Assembly: GCA_964369145.1 (NCBI GenBank) | Contig: CAYJEE010000014.1 | Coordinates: forward strand, 1 to 17,613 | Direction of reading: 5' to 3' | DNA: 17,613 nucleotides | Source of the DNA: UBA910 sp964369145 | GTDB taxonomy: Bacteria > Patescibacteriota > Minisyncoccia > Phycocordibacterales > DATDWN01 | Program-made: the position numbers and the translations under genes | Part shown: positions 7,131 to 13,274 of the stretch, in pieces | Position numbering within the stretch: position 1 is the stretch's first letter | How the letters are laid out: every line of letters begins with the position of its first letter | Notes under the pieces: model-generated | Database searches by the model: none | Told to the model about the DNA's origin: nothing | What the model saw: only the letters and a program-made list of their open reading frames with translations

Positions 7131-7168
7131 AAAAATGTCTGTGACTCGTGAGAGTCACAGACATTTTT
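7131..7168 (+). terminator. Bidirectional terminator after eno
   Basis: A perfect 17-bp stem (7131-7147 with 7152-7168) around loop GTGA. Five A on the left and five T on the right allow it to work on both strands. It also contains the stop codon of the minus-strand open frame at 7155-7376. Confidence 0.9.
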
Positions 7169-7376
7169 GAGCCCTGTGGTCCCATTGGCGCCAGAATCTT
7201 CCGCTCGCTTTGGTTACTTTGATGTCAGGGTCAACAGATTGGGAATGGATTTGGTGTTCCAGTCGCCGGAATTGTTTTTTGGTATTTTTTTCACGGCGTA
7301 ATTTTAGTCGAACTTCTTTTGTCACAATTTCTCCTTGAAGAACAAATTTCTCATTCAAACTACCGTATGACTTCAT
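7155..7376 (-). CDS. Possible small basic protein, unknown
   Basis: A 73-aa open frame filling most of the eno-gpmI gap, which otherwise would be 319 bases without a gene. The product is rich in Lys/Arg (EVRLKLRREKNTKKQFRRLE) and ends with an aromatic/basic segment (GRFWRQWDHRAQKCL). In favour: ATG 7376 has TAATAT (7385-7390) 8 nt upstream, the leaderless pattern of other genes here, and the frame ends inside a bidirectional terminator. Against: short length, no recognised family and no Shine-Dalgarno. It diverges from gpmI. Confidence 0.45.
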   Translation of the reverse strand: MKSYGSLNEKFVLQGEIVTKEVRLKLRREKNTKKQFRRLEHQIHSQSVDPDIKVTKASGRFWRQWDHRAQKCL

Positions 7377-7411
7377 GTGTGTCAATATTACGTTTTTTTG
7401 ATTTTTTGCGT

Positions 7412-7417
7412 TATAGT
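7412..7417 (+). promoter_or_regulatory. -10 box of gpmI, leaderless type
   Basis: TATAGT with 8 nt to the ATG at 7426. No Shine-Dalgarno lies in between. The divergent -10 of the small minus-strand gene (7385-7390) is 21 nt away. Confidence 0.55.
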
Positions 7418-7425
7418 ATGGGCAT

Positions 7426-8943
7426 ATGAAAACTCACAAACAAGTAGCACTAATAGTATTGGATGGTTGGGGATATCGGGAAGACAGTAAAGACAATGCA
7501 GTGGCAGCTGCTCACACACCAAACTTTAAAAAATATTGGGATATGTATCCGCATTCACTTTTGCAAGCGAGTGGTCTCGCTGTAGGGCTCCCCGAAGGGC
7601 AGATGGGAAACAGTGAAGTGGGGCACATGACTATCGGTGCCGGTAAACCGCTTGACCAAGACCTTGTCCGTATTCAAAAATCAATCGATACAGGAGAGTA
7701 TGAAAACAATCCTGCATTCACTGCGCTCTTTCAGCACGTTATAGATAACAACTCGGTGCTGCATGCGCTCGGTCTCGTCTCAAACGGTGGAGTGCATTCT
7801 CACCAGGAACACCTTTTTGCGTTTTTGCGAGCGGCACATAAAGCAGGTATCAAGAAAGTAGCGATTCACGTCTTTACCGACGGACGAGACACAGCGCCAC
7901 AAAGTGCAGGTGAATTTATGAAAAAGCTAGAGGCTGTGCTCGATGAAGTAGGTAATGCATTTATTGCGTCTATTTCAGGACGTTTTTATGCTATGGACAG
8001 AGATAACAACTGGGATCGTTTGAAGAAAACAGAAGAAGCGCTTTTCGAATGTAAAGGAAATGTCTGTACGATCAAACCATCCGCATATCTCGAAGATTTG
8101 TATAAGCAAAATCTCGGAAACAAGAGTCTTGATGAACATATCGAGCCGATTGTCTGTACTGACCTCAACGGTGAAAACTGTGCTATCAAAGACAATGATG
8201 CTGTGTTTTTCTTCAACTTCCGCTCAGACCGTGCACGTATGCTTTCAGAAAAGCTTATCGAAAAAGAAAGTACTCACAATATTTGCTTTGCAACACTGAC
8301 AGAATACAGCGCAGAGTTTAAATGTCTCGTTGCTTTTCCTCCGATCAAGATCGACACCACACTTGCAAAAGAAGTTTCTGATGCAGGTATGACTCAGGCA
8401 CATATTGCGGAGACGGAAAAGTTTCCTCATGCGACGTACTTTCTAAACGGTGGTTTTGAAGGGGAGTATCCAGGAGAAACACATATCCTACTTGATAGTC
8501 GAAAGGATGTGCAGACTCACGACTTGGCTCCAAAGATGCGAGCAGAAGCTATTGCTGATAAGACCATTGAGCAGATCAATGCAGGGACGAATTTTATTTT
8601 CGTAAACTTTGCGAATGCTGATATGGTGGGACACACTGCCAACGTACCTGCGATTATCGAAGCGGTAGAAGAGGTGGATAGACAGCTTGGGCGAGTGGTA
8701 GAAGCGATGAATGCAGTAGGGGGCGCTGTGTTTTTCACAGCTGACCATGGGAATGCAGAAATAAATATCGACCCGGTAACGGGAGAAAAGCATACCTCTC
8801 ATACGATCAATCCTGTGCCGGCAGTTCTGACTGATGCTGAATTAAAGATTCATGATGGTACACTCGCTGATATTGCACCGACGGTGCTCATGGTACTTGG
8901 ACTCACGGTGCCGGATTCGATGACGGGGAAAAGTTTAATCTAA
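7426..8943 (+). CDS. gpmI: 2,3-bisphosphoglycerate-independent phosphoglycerate mutase
   Basis: Interconverts 3- and 2-phosphoglycerate through a phosphoserine intermediate, using Mn or similar metal ions. At 505 aa it is full length. Motifs: VALIVLDGWGYRE (metal Asp13), GLPEGQMGNSEVGHMTIGAG (nucleophile Ser63), HVFTDGRDTAPQS, FNFRSDRARMLSEK, FANADMVGHTAN, FFTADHGNAE and HTSHTINPVP, together defining the alkaline-phosphatase-like active site and the phosphotransferase domain. It follows eno in the pathway and lies beside it. It ends just before a hairpin terminator whose loop carries the next gene's -35 box. Confidence 0.98.
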   Translation: MKTHKQVALIVLDGWGYREDSKDNAVAAAHTPNFKKYWDMYPHSLLQASGLAVGLPEGQMGNSEVGHMTIGAGKPLDQDLVRIQKSIDTGEYENNPAFTALFQHVIDNNSVLHALGLVSNGGVHSHQEHLFAFLRAAHKAGIKKVAIHVFTDGRDTAPQSAGEFMKKLEAVLDEVGNAFIASISGRFYAMDRDNNWDRLKKTEEALFECKGNVCTIKPSAYLEDLYKQNLGNKSLDEHIEPIVCTDLNGENCAIKDNDAVFFFNFRSDRARMLSEKLIEKESTHNICFATLTEYSAEFKCLVAFPPIKIDTTLAKEVSDAGMTQAHIAETEKFPHATYFLNGGFEGEYPGETHILLDSRKDVQTHDLAPKMRAEAIADKTIEQINAGTNFIFVNFANADMVGHTANVPAIIEAVEEVDRQLGRVVEAMNAVGGAVFFTADHGNAEINIDPVTGEKHTSHTINPVPAVLTDAELKIHDGTLADIAPTVLMVLGLTVPDSMTGKSLI

Positions 8944-8951
8944 AAATTCCA

Positions 8952-8980
8952 AAACAAACTCATTGACATGAGTTTGTTTT
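8952..8980 (+). terminator. Intrinsic terminator of gpmI
   Basis: A perfect 11-bp stem AAACAAACTCA/TGAGTTTGTTT ending in TTTT. The six-base loop is exactly TTGACA. Confidence 0.8.
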
Positions 8981-8990
8981 CTTGTATTAT
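8963..8990 (+). promoter_or_regulatory. Promoter of the adenylate-kinase-like gene
   Basis: -35 TTGACA (8963-8968), 16-nt spacer and -10 TATTAT (8985-8990). The -35 is the loop of the gpmI terminator. The predicted start near 8997 leaves a leader of about 35 nt with GGAGG at 9024-9028. Confidence 0.75.
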
Positions 8991-9032
8991 ATTTCGGGTA
9001 CGGAGTTTAAATTTAGTTCTTTTGGAGGATGT

Positions 9033-9653
9033 GTGAGTCAATTAGCTTTTGTATTTATTGGTCGACCTGGATCTGGAAAAGGTACCGCGGCGGAAAATTT
9101 GAAGCAAAAACATGGATTTGTTCACTTGTGCTCGTCTAAAATTTTCGAACGGCGCAAGAGGGTCGATCCTGTATTTGCGGCTCGAGTCAGAGAACTTAGC
9201 GAGGTAAAAGACAATGGAGGGTTGTTGCCCGATGAGTTCGTTTGGACTGCTATTTCGGACGAAATTCTTCTTGTTCCTGACGGAAAAAACATTGTGTTCG
9301 ACGGATGCACCCGTACCGCTGAGCAAATGAGACTTCTGCTGAATCTTCTAGAACGTCTCGGCTTCATGGTGTTCATTTTCCTGCTTGATGTGGTTCCCGA
9401 TACCTGTAACAATCGAATGATTGCTCGTGCAAAAGGAGCACCAGTCGATGAGAAGCGGGTCGATGACAAGAAGGAGGAGAGTCGACAGCGGCGTCTACGG
9501 GAGTTTGAAGATCATATCTCGTCTATCGAAAACTACGTCAGTAGTTGTGGTCGTGTGATCTATGTCATCGATGCGAGCCAGCCCGAATTGGACATCATCC
9601 TTGATATTGAAAACTACGCAGGCCTCCCTACGGAGTCTCTGTTTGTCGTTTAA
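9033..9653 (+). CDS. Adenylate-kinase-like nucleoside monophosphate kinase
   Basis: A 206-aa P-loop kinase. Walker A is FIGRPGSGKGT (residues 8-18). NMP-binding features include GGLLPDEFVW (about 63-72) and FDGCTRTAEQM (about 90-100), equivalent to the D-G-F-P-R-T-x-x-Q motif of adenylate kinases but with Cys-Thr replacing Phe-Pro. RVDDKKEESRQRRLREFEDH corresponds to the LID-proximal R-x-D-D helix; there is no zinc-type LID. The GTG start at 9033 was chosen because GGAGG (9024-9028) sits 4 nt upstream, which is tight; an upstream TTG at 8982 would precede the predicted transcript start. It probably transfers phosphate from ATP to a nucleoside monophosphate, but the altered signature leaves the substrate open. 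Its Shine-Dalgarno start and GC-rich terminator resemble the HTH cassettes. Confidence 0.8.
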   Translation: MSQLAFVFIGRPGSGKGTAAENLKQKHGFVHLCSSKIFERRKRVDPVFAARVRELSEVKDNGGLLPDEFVWTAISDEILLVPDGKNIVFDGCTRTAEQMRLLLNLLERLGFMVFIFLLDVVPDTCNNRMIARAKGAPVDEKRVDDKKEESRQRRLREFEDHISSIENYVSSCGRVIYVIDASQPELDIILDIENYAGLPTESLFVV

Positions 9654-9661
9654 AACTCAAA

Positions 9662-9698
9662 AGGGCGCTGCGACAATGTCGCGGCGCCCTGATTTTTT
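9662..9698 (+). terminator. Intrinsic terminator after the kinase gene
   Basis: AGGGCGC-T-GCGAC pairs with GTCGC-G-GCGCCCT (13 bp including one T:G), with loop AAT, followed by GATTTTTT. Confidence 0.92.
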
Positions 9699-9779
9699 AT
9701 ACCTGTGGATTTTATCTACTATACAAGCATTCTTTTATGTTATTATATATGTATTACTATGGTTTTGTAAATTCTGGAG

Positions 9780-10779
9780 TGAAATGCAACTTTCTTGCTT
9801 TTAATCACTTCAATATACCACATTCTCTCGCAACCTCATTGGCGCTCCGATACTGGAGCGTTTTTCTGTATTTGTTGTTCAGTATCTCAATCTTTTCTTT
9901 GAACACTTCACTCCTCACTTTCGAAAGGTCTGTACCTTTCGGAAAGAACCATCTTCGAGTCAGTCCAATACTACATTCAATGAATGGTTTCTGTCTTGGA
10001 GAGGCAGGATCACAGAAGTATGTTGGTATCCCAAACTCTTCATGATATTGGTTCTCAATACCTTGATCAAGAATCATGAGATCACTGTTGTTTTCTTTGT
10101 GTATTTTCTTCATCACTCGGAGTGTGTGTTTTGGTCGAAGACTTTGTACTCGATCTCCTTTGAGGAGTTTGCAGTCCACCCACCCCACCAAGACCGCACT
10201 TGCTTTCGATACCTTCTTGGGAGAGAGCATGGTGTCTCCTTGTGTTCTGATGCATGCATCCTCTGGAATGCTGTGTATACTGACCATATTAGGTATGGTG
10301 TGACGTTTGTTGTCTGTATGTGGCTTCTTCTTGCATCTCTTGGTACAGAGGTACTTGCAGTACCTCTGTCCGAAAGGGCTTCGAAGCCATCGATATATCG
10401 CATCAGATGATACTCGGATACTCCACTTCTCTCGAATCATTCTTCCTGCAATTTCGTCGGGTGATCGACACACCTTCATCTCCTTGATGATATGTGCTCG
10501 AAGAAAGGAGTTCTGTTCAATCTTCATACCTTGATATTTTGAATTACTTCTCCGCACCCCTGCTTTCTGTTCTGCACTTGTTGCGGAGTACGTACCACTC
10601 TCTTTCTTCCGTCTCTCGATCTCTCGAGTGATGGTGCTTTTGTGTACTCCAAGTACCTCTGATATTTCCTTTTTTGAGTGACCTTTGGAGAGCAGAGCTT
10701 CGATCCGATCTCGGTCAAAAATGCTCAAATGCTTGAATGCTTTTCTCATATATTTGTATGTTACCTGAGTTGCATTTCA
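9780..10779. mobile_element. IS30-family insertion sequence, about 1.0 kb
   Basis: One transposase gene framed by a perfect 12-bp terminal inverted repeat: TGAAATGCAACT at 9780-9791 and its reverse complement at 10768-10779. The repeats may extend imperfectly further in. I see no clear target-site duplication; the adjacent bases (GAG and AAC) do not match. The element lies 31 bp upstream of the first pilin start and may have separated that gene from its promoter. Confidence 0.85.
9805..10749 (-). CDS. IS30-family transposase
   Basis: A 314-aa DDE transposase that looks intact. The N-terminal helix-turn-helix (residues about 5-50) reads FKHLSIFDRDRIEALLSKGH then EVLGVHKSTITREIER, the IS30 pattern. 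The catalytic core shows the first Asp in TQGDTMLSPK (about 170), the second in LMILDQGIENQYHEEF (about 230) and the Glu in PRQKPFIECSIGLTRRWFFP (about 257), followed by FPKGTDLSKV, an IS30 signature. The usual N-E-N around the Glu is here I-E-C. It ends 14 bp inside the left terminal repeat and starts 19 bp inside the right one. Confidence 0.95.
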   Translation of the reverse strand: MRKAFKHLSIFDRDRIEALLSKGHSKKEISEVLGVHKSTITREIERRKKESGTYSATSAEQKAGVRRSNSKYQGMKIEQNSFLRAHIIKEMKVCRSPDEIAGRMIREKWSIRVSSDAIYRWLRSPFGQRYCKYLCTKRCKKKPHTDNKRHTIPNMVSIHSIPEDACIRTQGDTMLSPKKVSKASAVLVGWVDCKLLKGDRVQSLRPKHTLRVMKKIHKENNSDLMILDQGIENQYHEEFGIPTYFCDPASPRQKPFIECSIGLTRRWFFPKGTDLSKVRSEVFKEKIEILNNKYRKTLQYRSANEVARECGILK

Positions 10780-10810
10780 AACAAGAATTTTCATTTTAAA
10801 TAATAAAAAT

Positions 10811-11275
10811 ATGCGAAAAGGTTTTACATTGATTGAGTTGCTGGTGGTGATTGCCATTATCGGTATTCTTTCTTCTGTTGTGTTGGCATCACTTAACACT
10901 GCACGAGGGAAGGGTGCTGACGCTGCAGCAAAAAGTAATTTAAATAATATCCGCGCTCAAGCTGAAATTGTATATGATTCAGTAACACCAAATAGTTATG
11001 CCACTGTATGTGCTAATGCGAATGTGGTAAAAGGGATTGCCGCTGCAGCAAGTGCTGAGGGTTTGACATGGACATCGACAGCAAACAACGCTGTGACTAT
11101 ATCATGTACAAACTCTGCTGGTGCATGGGCTGCATGGGTAAACCTTGCAAAAGGTTCTACACCAACAAACTACTGGTGTGTTGATAGTACAGGTACATCA
11201 ATCCAAAAAACACTTGCTCCAACTGCAGCTACTGCAACGACTTGTGTAGGTTCATCACCGGGAGCTGCTTGGTAG
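10811..11275 (+). CDS. Type IV pilin-like protein 1
   Basis: A 154-aa class III-signal pilin. MRKG precedes FTLIELLVVIAIIGILSSVV; a prepilin peptidase would cut after Gly4, leaving Phe1 and the conserved Glu5, with the hydrophobic N-terminal helix both anchoring and polymerising the subunit. The globular part contains scattered Cys and ends NYWCVDSTGTS..CVGSSPGAAW; the NYWCVD motif recurs in the other two pilins. Likely a surface fibre or pseudopilus subunit. There is no Shine-Dalgarno; an IS30 element ends 31 bp upstream. A terminator follows. Confidence 0.9.
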   Translation: MRKGFTLIELLVVIAIIGILSSVVLASLNTARGKGADAAAKSNLNNIRAQAEIVYDSVTPNSYATVCANANVVKGIAAAASAEGLTWTSTANNAVTISCTNSAGAWAAWVNLAKGSTPTNYWCVDSTGTSIQKTLAPTAATATTCVGSSPGAAW

Positions 11276-11298
11276 CTTTGGTGTTTTAAGAATCCATC

Positions 11299-11325
11299 AA
11301 AAAACCTCCTTGCGGAGGTTTTTTT
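11299..11325 (+). terminator. Intrinsic terminator after pilin 1
   Basis: AAAAAACCTCC/GGAGGTTTTTT, an 11-bp stem with loop TTGC and a seven-T run. Confidence 0.93.
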
Positions 11326-11777
11326 GTTAGTGATCAGAAGAGTGCTTCTAAGCAAATGATGTCGCACCACAAGGGTACTTCTTGTTTTCAACAGCAGTTG
11401 ATACCCGAGAGCGGTACTAAAACGGATTACCGTTAAGAGATTAATGTCGCACCACAAGGGTACTTCTTGTTTTCTAAGAAGAGTACTTCTAAGAAAACAA
11501 AGTCGCACCACAAGGGTACTAATTAATCTCTAAAACGGATTACCGTTAAGAGATTAATGTCGCACCACAAGGGTACTAATTAATCTCTAAAACGGATTAC
11601 CGTTAAGAGATTANNNNNNNNNNNNNNNNNNNNNNNNNNNNNNNNNNNNNNNNNNNNNNNNNNNNNNNNNNNNNNNNNNNNNNNNNNNNNNNNNNNNNNN
11701 NNNNNNNNNNNNNGTCGCACCACAAGGGTACTAATTAATCTCTAAAACGGATTACCGTTAAGAGATTAATGTCGCAC
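11325..11777. repeat. Array of constant 18-mers and variable two-tier hairpins
   Basis: The constant element GTCGCACCACAAGGGTAC starts at 11361, 11446, 11502, 11559 and 11714, with a truncated copy GTCGCAC at 11771-11777. Unit lengths are 85, 56, 57, 57 (cut by the gap) and 57. Between constants lie hairpins of one design: an outer stem of 9-10 bp, a one- or two-base irregularity, an inner stem of 5 bp and a tetraloop. Type A (unit 2): TTGTTTTCT/AGAAAACAA outside, AGAAG-AGTA-CTTCT inside. Type B (units 3-5): ATTAATCTCT/AGAGATTAAT outside, AACGG-ATTA-CCGTT inside. A degenerate type A (AGAAG-AGTG-CTTCT) precedes the first constant. The region lies between convergent pilin 1 and mscL. It is not a typical CRISPR array because the hairpin, not a unique spacer, alternates with the constant. 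No convincing protein frame is present. Confidence 0.9.
11614..11713. other. Assembly gap (100 N) inside the repeat array
   Basis: Exactly 100 N, a conventional placeholder. It interrupts unit 4 two bases before its expected end, between identical 57-bp units, so the true copy number is unknown. Confidence 0.98.
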
Positions 11778-12162
11778 AATGCTTACATTTTCGTGCCTCT
11801 TTTGGTATTTCAGAGATACATTCAGGGCATGTTTTTGTTGTAGGTTCAGCAGGTACCTCTGCTTTTTTCGTGAATGTGGTGAGTCGATTCAAAGGAGTCA
11901 CTACAAAGAAGTAGATTGATGAAGCGACAATGGTAAATGAAATCAGTGCATTAAAGAATTTTCCATACATAAATTTACTTTCATTGAGTGTAAAGAAAAG
12001 TCCTGAAAAATCAGGTGCCTGAAAGATTGCGGCGATCAATGGCGTCATGATGTCAGCCACTAAAGAGTTTACTACTGCACCAAACGCTCCTCCGATTACT
12101 ACACCGACTGCCAAGTCCACCACATTGCCTCGTAAAATAAATTGTTTAAATCCTTGTAACAT
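11758..12162 (-). CDS. mscL: Large-conductance mechanosensitive channel MscL with zinc-ribbon tail
   Basis: A 134-aa channel that opens under membrane tension to release solutes. The N-terminus MLQGFKQFILRGNVVDLAVG followed by VVIGGAFGAVVNSLVADIMTP is the diagnostic MscL TM1 pore helix; the second TM is FNALISFTIVASSIYFFVVTP (about 69-89). The C-terminus has the pattern C-P-E-C-x8-A-R-K-C-K-H-C, a zinc-ribbon-like motif replacing the usual cytoplasmic helix bundle. The last codons (ATLIS) and the TAA lie in the adjacent repeat array. Start ATG 12162; AT-rich upstream with no Shine-Dalgarno. It is convergent with pilin 1 and sits in the middle of the pilin locus. Confidence 0.93.
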   Translation of the reverse strand: MLQGFKQFILRGNVVDLAVGVVIGGAFGAVVNSLVADIMTPLIAAIFQAPDFSGLFFTLNESKFMYGKFFNALISFTIVASSIYFFVVTPLNRLTTFTKKAEVPAEPTTKTCPECISEIPKEARKCKHCATLIS

Positions 12163-12242
12163 AATAATATTGTTCTTTTTATAATACGTCCATTATATAA
12201 CATACCTGTGGATTGTACACATTTTTATAAATAAGGGTGTGA

Positions 12243-12248
12243 TATAGT
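12243..12248 (+). promoter_or_regulatory. -10 box of the pilin 2-3 operon
   Basis: TATAGT, 12 nt before the ATG at 12261, giving a very short predicted leader. No strong -35 is seen. Confidence 0.45.
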
Positions 12249-12260
12249 ATATATACTTTT

Positions 12261-12683
12261 ATGTCACGAGGATTTACACTCATTGAGCTTTTGGTAGTGA
12301 TTGCAATCATTGGCATGATGTCATCTATTGTACTTGGTGCCCTCAACAGTTCTCGAAGCAAGGGGTCAAATGCAGCCATTAAGTCAAATATGAACAATAT
12401 GAGGTCTCAAGTTCAGCTTTTGTATGAATATGGTCCATTCAACTCCCCGGCAATTTGTAGTAATGCTGCAATTACTAAGTTTGCTGATGCGGCAAGCCAG
12501 ATAAGTCAAGGAAATAGTACTTCAGATGTGTGCGGAACAGGCGGAGGTGTAGGGATGACTTCGTTTGCAATTTCAGTGCCACTTAAGGTTCCTGAAAATG
12601 GCAACAATTATTGGTGTGTGGACAGCACGGGCACGTCAAAAGGGCATGTAAACCCACTTGGCGCGGGGAGTGTGTGTCCATAG
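12261..12683 (+). CDS. Type IV pilin-like protein 2
   Basis: A 140-aa pilin. The prepilin signal MSRG is followed by FTLIELLVVIAIIGMMSSIV, with cleavage expected after Gly4 and conserved Glu5. The body (about residues 35-140) carries Cys residues and the shared C-terminal motif NYWCVDSTGTSKGH, ending GAGSVCP. It is separated from pilin 3 by 12 nt, so the two are probably cotranscribed. It is more diverged from pilins 1 and 3 in the helix (GMMSSIVLGALNSSRSKG against GILSSVVLASLNTARGKG), so it may be a minor subunit; that is inference. Confidence 0.92.
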   Translation: MSRGFTLIELLVVIAIIGMMSSIVLGALNSSRSKGSNAAIKSNMNNMRSQVQLLYEYGPFNSPAICSNAAITKFADAASQISQGNSTSDVCGTGGGVGMTSFAISVPLKVPENGNNYWCVDSTGTSKGHVNPLGAGSVCP

Positions 12684-12695
12684 TATTATTTATTT

Positions 12696-13103
12696 ATGAA
12701 ACTTATACGTGGATTTACACTCATTGAGCTTTTGGTGGTAATTGCAATTATCGGAATACTTTCTTCTGTGGTGCTTGCGTCGCTCAATACTGCACGAGGA
12801 AAAGGTGCGAATGCTGCAATCAAGCAGAATATGAATTCACTTCGTGCTCAAGCGGAAGTGTACTATGATTCATCACCGACTGGTTATACTGGGGTGTGTG
12901 CTGATACGCAGATTTTAAAAATTAGAGGAGCTGCAGATCTTGCAAGCGGAGGTACGACTACCTGCAACAGCAACGCTACAGACTGGGCAGTATCGTCTCC
13001 ATTGAAGGTTGCTGACGGAGCAAATAACTATTGGTGCGTCGATGGGTCTGGTGTAGGGAGAGGTCATCCCAACGTGCTTGGTGTAGCGACGGTTTGCCCA
13101 TAA
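12696..13103 (+). CDS. Type IV pilin-like protein 3
   Basis: A 135-aa pilin. MKLIRG precedes FTLIELLVVIAIIGILSSVV; processing is expected after Gly6. The helix continues LASLNTARGKGANAAIKQNM, nearly identical to pilin 1 in its first 25 residues, while the C-terminal half resembles pilin 2 (PLKV..NNYWCVDGSGVGRGHPN, ending VATVCP). This mosaic resemblance fits repeated duplication and recombination within the locus. It is second in an operon with pilin 2 and is followed by a terminator. Confidence 0.92.
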   Translation: MKLIRGFTLIELLVVIAIIGILSSVVLASLNTARGKGANAAIKQNMNSLRAQAEVYYDSSPTGYTGVCADTQILKIRGAADLASGGTTTCNSNATDWAVSSPLKVADGANNYWCVDGSGVGRGHPNVLGVATVCP

Positions 13104-13120
13104 ATCTATAGAGTTATATA

Positions 13121-13145
13121 AAAGACGACGCATGTCGTTTTTTTT
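13121..13145 (+). terminator. Intrinsic terminator after pilin 3
   Basis: A 9-bp stem AAAGACGAC/GTCGTTTTT (one G:T) with loop GCAT, running into a T-tract to 13145. Confidence 0.85.
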
Positions 13146-13176
13146 ATATTAGGTGAAGGTGGATAAGTGTGTCATA

Positions 13177-13217
13177 AAACAATTTTAATTGTTTATTGTC
13201 AATATTTATTATATAAT
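13177..13217 (+). promoter_or_regulatory. Promoter with inverted repeat over the -35
   Basis: -35 TTGTTT (13189-13194), 17-nt spacer and -10 TATAAT (13212-13217). An 8-bp inverted repeat, AAACAATT-TT-AATTGTTT (13177-13194), covers the -35, as an operator would. The predicted start near 13224 leaves a leader of about 145 nt before the gene at 13369. Confidence 0.5.
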
Positions 13218-13260
13218 AATTAAGTCGCAAATATATCTTATTGCATATCACTTTCATGTT

Positions 13261-13274
13261 CATAGTCGACTATG
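13261..13274. repeat. Perfect 14-bp palindrome CATAGTCGACTATG
   Basis: Perfectly self-complementary with no loop, in the leader between the promoter at 13189-13217 and the gene at 13369. It could be a dimeric protein-binding site. I see nothing else to annotate in 13146-13368 apart from the promoter listed separately. Confidence 0.7.

Noticed and set aside
9777..10782. Target-site duplication of IS30
   Set aside because: Bases flanking the inverted repeats (GAG on the left, AAC on the right) do not match at 2 or 3 nt.
11170..11511. Minus-strand 113-aa frame across pilin 1 and the array
   Set aside because: It crosses the pilin coding region, a terminator and the repeats; its composition simply mirrors the repeats.
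11330..11777. CRISPR array
   Set aside because: The constant 18-mer is shorter than usual, the intervening parts are palindromic and themselves repeated, spacing varies from 56 to 85, and no cas gene is present.
11330..11777. Integron attC array
   Set aside because: No integrase, no cassette genes between repeats, and no recognisable R'/R'' core sites.
9699..12214. Shared 13-mer ATACCTGTGGATT upstream of pilins 1 and 2 (9699-9711 and 12202-12214)
   Set aside because: An exact 13-mer pair can arise by chance in an AT-rich window of this size, and the distances to the starts differ. It is not enough to call a control site.
13220..13230. Stray copy of the array element near TTAAGTCGCA
   Set aside because: Only six or seven bases match and no hairpin follows; chance is the simpler explanation.
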